NCBI GenBank assembly: GCA_039915505.1
Contig: JBDSND010000126.1
Coordinates: forward strand, 1-7,787
Reading direction: 5' to 3'
Source of the DNA: CAIWHR01 sp039915505
GTDB lineage: Bacteria; Pseudomonadota; Gammaproteobacteria; Burkholderiales; Casimicrobiaceae
DNA length: 7,787 nucleotides
The notes beneath the pieces are model-generated. The model made no database searches and had not been told where the DNA came from. It saw nothing but the letters and a program-made list of their open reading frames with translations. Positions within the stretch are counted from its first letter, which is position 1, and each line of letters begins with the position of its first letter. Positions 1-5,131 of the stretch are shown here, piece after piece. The translations under genes were made by a program, and so were the position numbers.

Positions 1-19
1 CGCCAAGGGGGCGCTGATC

Positions 20-445
20 ATGCCGATACGTTCCGTACGCTCCGTCGTGTCCGGACAATCGCCGCTTACCGCGGCCGGGACGGCTACAGTCTTCGAGGCG
101 GCCACCGCCATGAAGCAGCAAGGCAAAGGCGCGATGCTGGTTCTCGAGGGCACGCGTCTGATCGGGATCGTGACCGAGCGCGACATCGTGTTCCGGGTGG
201 TTGCGCTCGGCCGCAATGCACGCGATACGCGGCTTGCCGAGGTCATGACGCCGCAACCGCAGACCATCCACCCCGACAAACCCTTCGTACACGCCCTGCG
301 GATGATGCACGAGGGCGGCTTCCGCCACCTGCCGGTCATCGAGGACGAACGTCCGCTCGGTGTGCTATCCGCCCGCGACGCCCTCGACGACGATTTTTAC
401 GAGCTGCGCGCCGAACTCGCCCATCGGGGCGACGAGCAGGACTGA
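20..445 (+). CDS. Small protein with two CBS domains
   Basis: This 141-residue protein is built of a tandem CBS pair (a Bateman module) with no attached enzyme domain. The first CBS covers about residues 10-60 and ends in LIGIVTERDIV. The second covers about 74-128, opening with EVMTPQPQTI and closing with RPLGVLSARDAL. Such modules bind adenine nucleotides and usually act as cytosolic energy or ligand sensors. Stand-alone versions have no fixed role, so the partner here is unknown. The length is normal for the stand-alone family. The ATG at 20 follows an AAGGGGG purine run at 5-11 at good spacing. The reading frame is open to the window edge, so an upstream start cannot be fully excluded. 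A TGA at 15-17 in another frame could end a preceding gene. The gene converges with the operon that ends at 703. The family call is firm; the biological role is not. Confidence 0.9.
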   Translation: MPIRSVRSVVSGQSPLTAAGTATVFEAATAMKQQGKGAMLVLEGTRLIGIVTERDIVFRVVALGRNARDTRLAEVMTPQPQTIHPDKPFVHALRMMHEGGFRHLPVIEDERPLGVLSARDALDDDFYELRAELAHRGDEQD

Positions 446-485
446 CGGAGTTCCGGCCGGCTCCGCTCCGGTAGACGCCCCCGGG

Positions 486-502
486 GCCGTTGCGACAACG
501 GC
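486..502. terminator. Strong hairpin between convergent genes
   Basis: A perfect 7-bp stem, GCCGTTG/CAACGGC, closes a 3-base CGA loop 40 bases after the CBS gene stop. A weaker CGGAG/CTCCG pair (446-450, 461-465) directly follows that stop. No U-tract follows on either strand, so this is not a textbook intrinsic terminator. Because it lies between convergent genes it could stop or slow transcription from both sides. Termination is inferred; the stem is seen. Confidence 0.35.
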
Positions 503-664
503 GACCTGCAGCCGTCGCGCCGCCTGCGCTGTCGGGCGAGGCGCAGTCGGCATCCCCGCCGCCGCGGCCGCCGCACCCTCGACCGGCATCAATTCCGGCG
601 CATCTGCCGCCCCCCCGGCCGGCATCGTCCGCGGTCCATCCGCCGCACCCTTCCGCCGCACCTT

Positions 665-683
665 CCGCTTTCGCAAGAAGCGG
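665..683 (-). terminator. Hairpin after the decarboxylase operon
   Basis: An inverted repeat, CCGCTT at 665-670 and AAGCGG at 678-683 with a 7-base loop, lies 19 bases beyond the stop of the last operon gene when read on the minus strand. It is short and has no U-tract. In DNA this GC-rich such a stem can arise by chance, so the assignment is weak. Confidence 0.2.
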
Positions 684-702
684 CGCACGCCACGCAGGAC
701 GG

Positions 703-1557
703 TCAGGCGCCGGTCGCCGGCGAACTGCGCGGCGCGCGTGCGCGGTGCTCGACGTACGCGCGCAGGAACCGGTCGGCATCGGCCCGCGCGGCTTGGGCCT
801 TGTCCAGGGTCGACCACGCGGCCCTGGCCGCCGGCGCGCATTCATATTCGACGTCGATGTCCGTGGGCAGGGCATCGAGGAGCTCGAACAGCGGAAGTTC
901 GCCCTCCCCCGCCGGCAGGCGGCCGGTCCGCGCCTCGGCCTGCAGCTCGGCTTCGGTCATGGGCGTGGTGATCCGGCGGGCGTCGCACAGCTGCACGTAC
1001 GCGATCCGGCGCGGATCGAGGTTGCGCACGTCGCTTGGCTGACCACCGGAGCGAAACAGGTGCAGCACGTCGATCAGCACCCCGGCATTGGTGGCGCCGC
1101 TGCGCGCAATGAGGTCGAGCGCCCCGGCGAGGTCACGGACGCGGCTGTAGGGCAGAAATTCCAGGGCGATGCGGATGTCCGCAGTGCGGGCTGCCTCGCA
1201 GTAGCGGGCGAAGATATCGAGGAAGCGGGCCTCGTCGGGATCGAAGCTGTAGGCGACGATCACCGGCACGCCGAGGGCGTGGGTGGTGGCGATGACGGGT
1301 TGCACGTCATCCCAGCGCGTGTCGGGGTAGAACTGGTAGGCCTGCACGTTGGCGATCGTGACCCCGGCGTCGCGCGCTTGCTCGCGAATCGCCCGGATGC
1401 GATCGGGCGCGCCGATGATGGGCGTCGCGAAGGGTTCCTGCGGCCGGCGGGCGGCGATGCGGATGCCGAGCGCCGCGAACCCTGCCGCGCGCGCCGCGTC
1501 GATCGATTCCGCGGGCGGTGCACCGAGGGTGAGATGCGCCAGGCCGAAGGGCTTCAC
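703..1557 (-). CDS. Sugar phosphate isomerase/epimerase-like TIM barrel protein
   Basis: This 284-residue protein belongs to the AP endonuclease family 2 / xylose isomerase-like TIM-barrel superfamily, whose members are metal-dependent isomerases, epimerases and some dehydratases. Likely metal ligands are visible: E133 in LEFLPYS, D163 and H166 in GVLIDVLHLFRSGG, Q189 in YVQLCDA, and E237 in DVEYE. A glycine-rich GEGELPL loop follows at 217-223. There is no signal peptide, so it should be cytosolic. The start is a GTG at 1557-1555 that overlaps the TGA of the aldolase gene (shared GTGA), which indicates translational coupling. It fits because KPFGLAHLTLG then forms the first barrel strand. 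It is the last gene of the operon. It lacks the features I associate with hydroxypyruvate isomerase (Hyi/OtnI), so a sugar-acid role is not favoured. The substrate is unknown. The superfamily call is secure; isomerase, epimerase or dehydratase cannot be told apart here. Confidence 0.85.
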   Translation of the reverse strand: MKPFGLAHLTLGAPPAESIDAARAAGFAALGIRIAARRPQEPFATPIIGAPDRIRAIREQARDAGVTIANVQAYQFYPDTRWDDVQPVIATTHALGVPVIVAYSFDPDEARFLDIFARYCEAARTADIRIALEFLPYSRVRDLAGALDLIARSGATNAGVLIDVLHLFRSGGQPSDVRNLDPRRIAYVQLCDARRITTPMTEAELQAEARTGRLPAGEGELPLFELLDALPTDIDVEYECAPAARAAWSTLDKAQAARADADRFLRAYVEHRARAPRSSPATGA

Positions 1558-2276
1558 GACGCCACGGCCTGGCCGAGCTTGGCGCGGAAATGATCCCAGG
1601 CACGCTGGAATAGGGCCGTGTTCCATAGCTTGCCGCGGCAAAGCCGCATTTCCTCGTCGGTGAAGACGTAAGGCTTGCCGATCTGCAGCGCCATGTACTG
1701 CCGCGAGGCATTCTCTTCCATGTAGTTGAACAGCACGAACGCCTCGACGATGTCCTTGCCCACGCTCACCGCGCCGTGCGACTTGAGCAGGGCCGTCGGC
1801 CGGTCGCCGAGTGTGGCCGCCAGCCGGTCGGCCATCGGCCGGTTGTTGATCGAGTTCGGCGAATCCAGCACCGGCACCGGATGGACCAGCGAGCCCTGCG
1901 CATACACCGGCCGGTAGGGCTCGCCGACCATGGTGAGGTAGGTCGACCACCGCGGATGCGAGTGGATGACGGCCCTCACGTCGGGGCGCACGCGATAGAT
2001 GCCGCAATGCAGATGCCGTTCGAGCGGGGCGTTGTCCTTGCCCGATAGCTGGTTGGCGTCGAGGTCGATGCTGCAGATGTCCTCGACCGTGAGCTGGCTG
2101 CGCTGGCATGCGCCGCTATTGATCAGGATGCTACCGTCGTCGAGCCGGATGCTCGCGTGGCCGTTGTAGTCCATGATGCCGCTCTGCTCCAGCATGCGGA
2201 TGCAATCGACCAGCTGCTGTTTCAACGTATCGACGGCGGCGTCCGGGACGGTCGGCTGGAGCGTGGTGGATGGCAT
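1554..2276 (-). CDS. Class II aldolase/adducin family protein, possible decarboxylase
   Basis: This 240-residue cytosolic protein has the class II aldolase/adducin fold across most of its length. The fuculose-aldolase-type metal and catalytic set is intact: E86 in LERHLH, H105 and H107 in VIHSHPRWST, and H167 in LLKSHGAVSVG. Members are zinc-dependent aldolases (fuculose- and ribulose-phosphate), sugar-acid decarboxylases, or decarboxylases of aromatic catabolism, including 3,4-dihydroxyphthalate and HCOMODA-type decarboxylases. I favour a decarboxylase or lyase because the gene upstream resembles 4,5-dihydroxyphthalate decarboxylase and no sugar kinase or dehydrogenase is nearby; this is inference. 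The ATG at 2276 has an AAGGA Shine-Dalgarno at 2287-2283, 6 bases upstream. The gene lies 16 bp after the Pht5-like gene and overlaps the TIM-barrel gene by 4 bp, so it is the middle of a three-gene operon. The fold call is firm; the substrate is open. Confidence 0.88.
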   Translation of the reverse strand: MPSTTLQPTVPDAAVDTLKQQLVDCIRMLEQSGIMDYNGHASIRLDDGSILINSGACQRSQLTVEDICSIDLDANQLSGKDNAPLERHLHCGIYRVRPDVRAVIHSHPRWSTYLTMVGEPYRPVYAQGSLVHPVPVLDSPNSINNRPMADRLAATLGDRPTALLKSHGAVSVGKDIVEAFVLFNYMEENASRQYMALQIGKPYVFTDEEMRLCRGKLWNTALFQRAWDHFRAKLGQAVAS

Positions 2277-2292
2277 GGCGATTCCTTGGATC

Positions 2293-3282
2293 TCAGATCA
2301 CGACCTTGGTCATGATGCCCGCCGGAAAGATTTCCTCGGGCTTGAATTGGCGATGGGCGATGCCCTGCTGGAAGGTGTAGAGCGCCATCTGCTCCCAGGT
2401 CGGGCGGTTTTCCTCGATGCCGTACGGAAACGGGTCGCCGTCGAAGAGGTCGCGCATCTTGCGCGCGTACGCGGCCAGCCAGGGCAGGGGATAGCGCGAC
2501 ACCGCCGGGTCAAGCAGGCGCTCGAGGCTGCGCCGCTTGGATTCCTGGAAGGCGTTCAACAGGTTGCGCGCGACCCACGGATGCTCGTCGACAATGCGCT
2601 TGCGCATCGCGATGATGTGCATGATCGGGTAGACTTTGGTCTGCCGGTAGTACGCTTCTTCCATCTCCAGATGGTCCGGGAAGAGTCGCACGACGTCGGG
2701 ATGGCCTTCCAGGAAACACGTCGGCGGGCGGGCGATGATGGCGCAGTCGATCTCGTTGGCGGCGAGGAGCTGGCTCAGCGACTTGTCCGCGACTCGGGTG
2801 AGCTTGAGCCCCGCTGGCAGGTTGAGCTCGACCTTTTCCTCGCGCCCCGGGGCATTGGCACCGGCCTGGTACCAGTGCACGTCGGTGAGCTTCACCCCCA
2901 TGTCGTTGTGCATCCAGCCGCGCATGTAGACCGCGGCTGAATGCGCCCATTCGGGCGAGCCAACCTTCTTGCCCTTGAGATCGTCGATGGTCTTGATCGC
3001 GCTCTTCCGGTTCACGTAAAACGAGCTGAAGCGGAACAGCCGCGAGCAGATCACCGGCAGGCCGATGATGTCGCTGTCCGGGCGGGTGACCTGCGTCGCG
3101 AACTTGGCGAACGACAGCTCGGACAGGTCGAACTCGCGATTGGCCGTGAAGCGCGCGAAGCACTCGTGGTGGCCCAGGTTGAGCCAGGTGAGCTCGATGC
3201 CCTCGGCCTTCACGGTGCCCAGCCGGAAGTCGCGGAAATGATCGTAGTCGGTAGTGGCGATGGAAAGATTGAGCTGCGCCAT
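2293..3282 (-). CDS. 4,5-dihydroxyphthalate decarboxylase (Pht5)-like protein
   Basis: This 329-residue protein resembles the Pht5 family, which uses a periplasmic-binding-protein-type fold to decarboxylate 4,5-dihydroxyphthalate to protocatechuate. Seen features include the opening LNLSIATTDYDHFRDFRLG, the FDLSELSFAKF segment near 51-61, PVICSRLFRFSSFYVN at 76-91, the DLKGKKVGSPEW segment at 101-112 typical of binding-protein folds, and HPWVARNLLNAFQESK near 234-249. No signal peptide is present, so it should be cytosolic. That favours an enzyme over a transporter subunit, and no permease or ATPase gene is nearby. Automated tools may still call it an ABC substrate-binding protein. The ATG at 3282 was chosen over in-frame starts up to 3660 because it has an AAGGA 5 bases upstream and because the upstream residues are low-complexity and unlike the family. 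It is the first gene of the operon. The exact substrate is not shown. Confidence 0.82.
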   Translation of the reverse strand: MAQLNLSIATTDYDHFRDFRLGTVKAEGIELTWLNLGHHECFARFTANREFDLSELSFAKFATQVTRPDSDIIGLPVICSRLFRFSSFYVNRKSAIKTIDDLKGKKVGSPEWAHSAAVYMRGWMHNDMGVKLTDVHWYQAGANAPGREEKVELNLPAGLKLTRVADKSLSQLLAANEIDCAIIARPPTCFLEGHPDVVRLFPDHLEMEEAYYRQTKVYPIMHIIAMRKRIVDEHPWVARNLLNAFQESKRRSLERLLDPAVSRYPLPWLAAYARKMRDLFDGDPFPYGIEENRPTWEQMALYTFQQGIAHRQFKPEEIFPAGIMTKVVI

Positions 3283-3287
3283 GCGTG

Positions 3288-3292
3288 TCCTT
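3288..3292 (-). promoter_or_regulatory. Ribosome binding site of the Pht5-like gene
   Basis: AAGGA on the minus strand lies 5 bases before the ATG at 3282. It decides the start: the longer reading frame to 3660 has no family resemblance upstream of this point. Confidence 0.7.
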
Positions 3293-3319
3293 GGGAGAGG
3301 GGAAACTGCGCCTGCTGCG

Positions 3320-3325
3320 ATCATA
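3320..3325 (-). promoter_or_regulatory. Candidate -10 box of the three-gene operon
   Basis: TATGAT on the minus strand matches the sigma-70 -10 consensus at five of six bases and lies 37 bases before the ATG of the Pht5-like gene. No convincing -35 box lies 16-18 bases upstream, which could mean an activator-dependent promoter or a chance match. No regulator gene is adjacent. Confidence 0.3.
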
Positions 3326-3946
3326 GCGGATGCGAGGCGCGAGGCTCGGGCAGCTTCCACGCGATACCGTCGGGGCGATGTCGAGCGGTGCGGTTCGCGC
3401 GCTTTCGCGCGCGTTGCGCGCTGGTGGCGGCGGTGATCGTCACCGGATGTCGCCTTGATGTTGGCGGGTTCGACGATACACGCGGCGTCGGGCGTCCGCA
3501 TAGCGGAACGTTTGTGTCGATCGGCCTCGAGGGCGGCCCTGACCGACCGGCGAGCGGGACGCATCATTTCAGATTTGGCTGATGGCGCCGGTCGCGTTGC
3601 CCGGGATCGGTCGCCGCACCGTGCCTTCGGGCTCGCCATCGCGTGCGGTCTTGCGATCACCCACGGTCTTCGCGATCACGCGCGGTCTTCGAACGCGCCA
3701 ACCCACGGCCCCGGCTGGCCGTCACCTTGCAAGGGTCGATCCCGCTTTGAGCGACGTAGCGCTTCAGCTTAGCGTGGCGCCTATGAGGCTCGGCACGATT
3801 GACCAGCACGGGCGCGGCTTTTCGGCCGCCCGTGTGCACGGTGTGTGCAATTGAAATCACTGTGCGTCGAGGCTCGGCAAGGGGACGGGCCAATCGCTCT
3901 GCAGTGGGCGTCGCGCACACTCCCATCGTGAAGTTGCCTTCCTGAA
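3326..3946. other. Non-coding stretch between operon and toxin-antitoxin module
   Basis: About 620 bases lie between the candidate operon promoter and the toxin-antitoxin operator, which are divergent. Open frames cross it on both strands, but their translations are arginine- and alanine-rich and match no family I recognise. Visible structure is limited to an alternating GC-rich patch near 3398-3422, a partial tandem repeat at 3646-3694, and an 8-bp inverted repeat CACGGGCG/CGCCCGTG at 3807-3814 and 3827-3834 with a 12-base loop and no U-tract. No RNA gene was recognised. Confidence 0.5.
3646..3694. repeat. Imperfect 18/19-bp tandem repeat, about 2.6 copies
   Basis: Units of the form CGGTCTT(C)GCGATCAC plus three or four bases start at 3646, 3664 and 3683. 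The first two differ by one inserted base and a few end substitutions; the third is cut short after CGGTCTTCG. The array lies in the non-coding stretch upstream of both divergent transcription units. Function is unknown. Confidence 0.6.
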
Positions 3947-3964
3947 GTAGCACAGATGTGCTAC
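3947..3964. promoter_or_regulatory. Palindromic operator of the toxin-antitoxin module
   Basis: The sequence GTAGCACAGATGTGCTAC is a perfect dyad: 8-bp arms around a 2-base centre. It ends 26 bases before the antitoxin ATG. Ribbon-helix-helix antitoxins typically repress their own operon by binding such palindromes, so this is the likely autoregulatory site. The dyad is directly visible; binding is inferred. Confidence 0.65.
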
Positions 3965-3967
3965 ATT
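3959..3967 (+). promoter_or_regulatory. Candidate extended -10 promoter of the toxin-antitoxin module
   Basis: TGCTACATT reads as an extended -10 element (TGn followed by TACATT, four of six bases matching the consensus). It overlaps the right arm of the palindromic operator, so repressor binding would block polymerase. It predicts a transcript starting near 3974, with a leader of about 15 bases that still includes the GGAG ribosome site. No good -35 is seen at standard spacing, which an extended -10 would tolerate. Confidence 0.4.
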
Positions 3968-3980
3968 GCACTTTTTACAT

Positions 3981-3984
3981 GGAG
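3981..3984 (+). promoter_or_regulatory. Ribosome binding site of the antitoxin gene
   Basis: GGAG lies 6 bases before the ATG at 3991. It favours this start over the in-frame ATG at 3958, which falls inside the operator palindrome and upstream of the candidate -10 box. Confidence 0.65.
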
Positions 3985-3990
3985 CGTCGC

Positions 3991-4275
3991 ATGTCCACAA
4001 CCACCATTCGCTTGCCTCAGGATCTCAAGGAGCGAATCGCGCGTGCAGCAGAGCGCGCGGGTACCACCGCACACAGTTTCATGCTGGAAGCGATTGCAGA
4101 AAAGGCTGAACAGGACGAACGCCGGGGCGAGTTCCAGGAAACGGCCGAGGGGCGGTACGCCGGGATTGTCGCCTCCGGCAAGACAGTGCCATGGAGTGAG
4201 ATGCGTCGCCATCTCGAGCGGCGGCTATCCCGTGAAAAGTCTGCCAGACCGAAGCCGCGAGCGCTTGCGCGGTAG
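3991..4275 (+). CDS. Ribbon-helix-helix antitoxin (CopG/Arc type)
   Basis: This 94-residue protein opens with the short beta strand TTTIRLP (3-9) followed by two helices to about residue 45 (DLKERIARAAERAGTTAHSF onward). That is the ribbon-helix-helix DNA-binding fold of CopG/ParD-type antitoxins. The C-terminal half is charged and probably wraps and neutralises the toxin encoded 2 bp downstream. The last ten or so residues are rich in Arg, Lys and Pro. The start at 3991 gives a family-like N-terminus, and GGAG at 3981-3984 supports it. As a dimer it likely represses its own promoter at the palindrome 3947-3964. Base composition here is lower in GC than in the flanking housekeeping genes, consistent with horizontal gain. 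Family assignment rests on the N-terminal pattern and the paired toxin. Confidence 0.87.
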   Translation: MSTTTIRLPQDLKERIARAAERAGTTAHSFMLEAIAEKAEQDERRGEFQETAEGRYAGIVASGKTVPWSEMRRHLERRLSREKSARPKPRALAR

Positions 4276-4277
4276 TC

Positions 4278-4568
4278 ATGCCGCTCATCGAGCTCGCACC
4301 GGAGGTTGGGGATGATTTCGATCGGATCCTGGAACACCTCCTTGTACATGAAGGGACGGACGCGCCATCACACATTGAAGACATCATCAAGGCTATCGAT
4401 GTACTGGAGCGAAATCCTCTCATCGGTCGGCCAGCCCGGGCGGACTTAAGAGAACTGGTGATCGGGCGCCGAGCGCGTGGCTACGTGGCGCTGTATCGAT
4501 ACGTTGCAGAACTTGATACGGTGTTTGTGCTCGCCATCCGGGCTCAGAAAGAGGCGGGGTACACATAA
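4278..4568 (+). CDS. ParE/RelE-superfamily toxin
   Basis: This 96-residue protein has the plasmid-stabilisation (ParE/RelE) toxin pattern. An N-terminal strand PLIELAPEVGDDFDRILEHL leads into a helical pair. The conserved NPLIGRPARADLRELVIG segment covers about 51-68, and the strand run GYVALYRYV...VFVLAIRAQKEAGY closes the fold. Family members usually end in RHQREAGY; here the His is Ala. ParE members poison DNA gyrase and RelE members cleave mRNA on the ribosome. Sequence alone does not settle which, but the ending resembles ParE-like proteins, which lack the RelE catalytic set. It starts 2 bp after the antitoxin stop, the usual antitoxin-first arrangement. A hand count of 32 G+C in 4321-4380 is well below dusA. 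No frameshift or truncation is visible, so the module should be functional. Confidence 0.88.
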   Translation: MPLIELAPEVGDDFDRILEHLLVHEGTDAPSHIEDIIKAIDVLERNPLIGRPARADLRELVIGRRARGYVALYRYVAELDTVFVLAIRAQKEAGYT

Positions 4569-4615
4569 AGCCAGGCTTGAGCGGAAAGGCAGCAATCAAG
4601 TCGGATGACGCGCAT

Positions 4616-4630
4616 CGGCCAGAACGGCCG
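4616..4630 (+). terminator. Weak hairpin after the toxin gene
   Basis: CGGCC (4616-4620) and GGCCG (4626-4630) form a 5-bp GC stem with an AGAAC loop, followed by TTGTGTGTG. It lies 47 bases after the toxin stop. The stem is short and the T-rich tail interrupted, so it is only a candidate terminator. Confidence 0.25.
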
Positions 4631-5131
4631 TTGTGTGTGAATCTGCGGTGCGATAAGAGTTCGCCGGGGGCCCGGAGCTAAAATCAAAAAACAACGGACC
4701 AGAGGACCAAATATGCAATGGCCGACCATCGAAGAAACTATCAACTGCGCGGGCGCTGTTCTTGGTATTGTTGCCAAGTCCACCTGAACCGATGTCACAG
4801 CCTGTAGCGGAGGGCGGAGCATGAATAGAGCCGCTCAACCGTAGTGATTCTCATCAGTTCGCGCAATTGAATCTGCGAACTGAAAACCGGAATATGCCCT
4901 TGGAAGTGTTCGCCAGCGCACCGGCGCCTGACCCTTCCATGAACTACAGCAGGTTGCGCTTGCTTCCACATGCCGAGCATGCCGAAAGTTAAGGGATCGC
5001 GAAAGACTGCTTTGCAGCTTCTCGCTACTGCTTGGCGACGATAGCATCGTCCCTCGATTGCGTGCGTTACCGAGCGCCCAATGTTCAGACACACAAGGCG
5101 GACGCTACAGAGGATGTATCGTGTCGGTTGA
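4631..5131. other. Lower-GC stretch between toxin gene and dusA
   Basis: No gene of normal size can be supported here. Composition differs from the surroundings: 25 of 60 bases are G or C in 4681-4740, against 44 of 60 within dusA. A run of A residues lies at 4680-4693. A fairly long plus-strand open stretch without a good start runs from 4827 to 4991 and ends at a TAA; minus-strand frames also cross this DNA. None resembles a family I know. A 9-bp near-repeat CATGCCGAG/CATGCCGAA starts at 4969. The stretch ends in TGA immediately followed by the dusA ATG. It may be a mobile-element remnant; no integrase is present. Confidence 0.4.
4713..4787 (+). CDS. Possible 24-residue small protein
   Basis: A short ORF begins MQWPTIEETINC and ends in GIVAKST. 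The ATG is preceded by AGAGGA at 4701-4706 with a 6-base gap, the best Shine-Dalgarno in the window, and an A-rich stretch lies just upstream. The middle is mildly hydrophobic (AGAVLGIVA) but too short for a confident membrane span. It may be a genuine small protein, a leader peptide, or the surviving 5' end of a decayed gene. I recognise no family. A five-base stem CTTGG/CCAAG (4761-4765, 4774-4778) lies within its 3' half. Confidence 0.35.
   Translation: MQWPTIEETINCAGAVLGIVAKST

Noticed and set aside
336..875. Minus-strand open frames between the CBS gene and the operon
   Set aside because: They overlap two supported genes and are Gly/Ala/Arg-rich low-complexity translations expected by chance in GC-rich DNA.
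490..1593. 367-residue plus-strand open frame
   Set aside because: It is antisense to the TIM-barrel gene, which has clear metal-ligand motifs; its own translation is Arg/Gly/Pro-rich with no domain.
2173..3582. Two long plus-strand frames (2173-2940 and 2941-3582)
   Set aside because: Both are mirror images of the Pht5-like gene, driven by high GC at third codon positions, and resemble no family.
3283..3660. N-terminal extension of the Pht5-like protein to an ATG at 3660
   Set aside because: The extra 126 residues are low-complexity and a good AAGGA ribosome site precedes the ATG at 3282.
3958..3990. Earlier ATG for the antitoxin at 3958
   Set aside because: It lies inside the palindromic operator and upstream of the candidate -10; GGAG precedes the ATG at 3991, where the conserved N-terminus starts.
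4665..4676. Intrinsic terminator at the CCGGGGGCCCGG palindrome
   Set aside because: The loop would be too small and the following bases are A-rich, not T-rich, on the plus strand.
4821..4844. Seven-codon frame behind a GGAGGGCGGAGC sequence
   Set aside because: The ribosome site is good, but the MNRAAQP peptide is too short to support as a gene from sequence alone.
4569..5131. Integron attC site or tRNA gene in the segment before dusA
   Set aside because: No paired core sites of the attC form and no tRNA cloverleaf could be found by eye.
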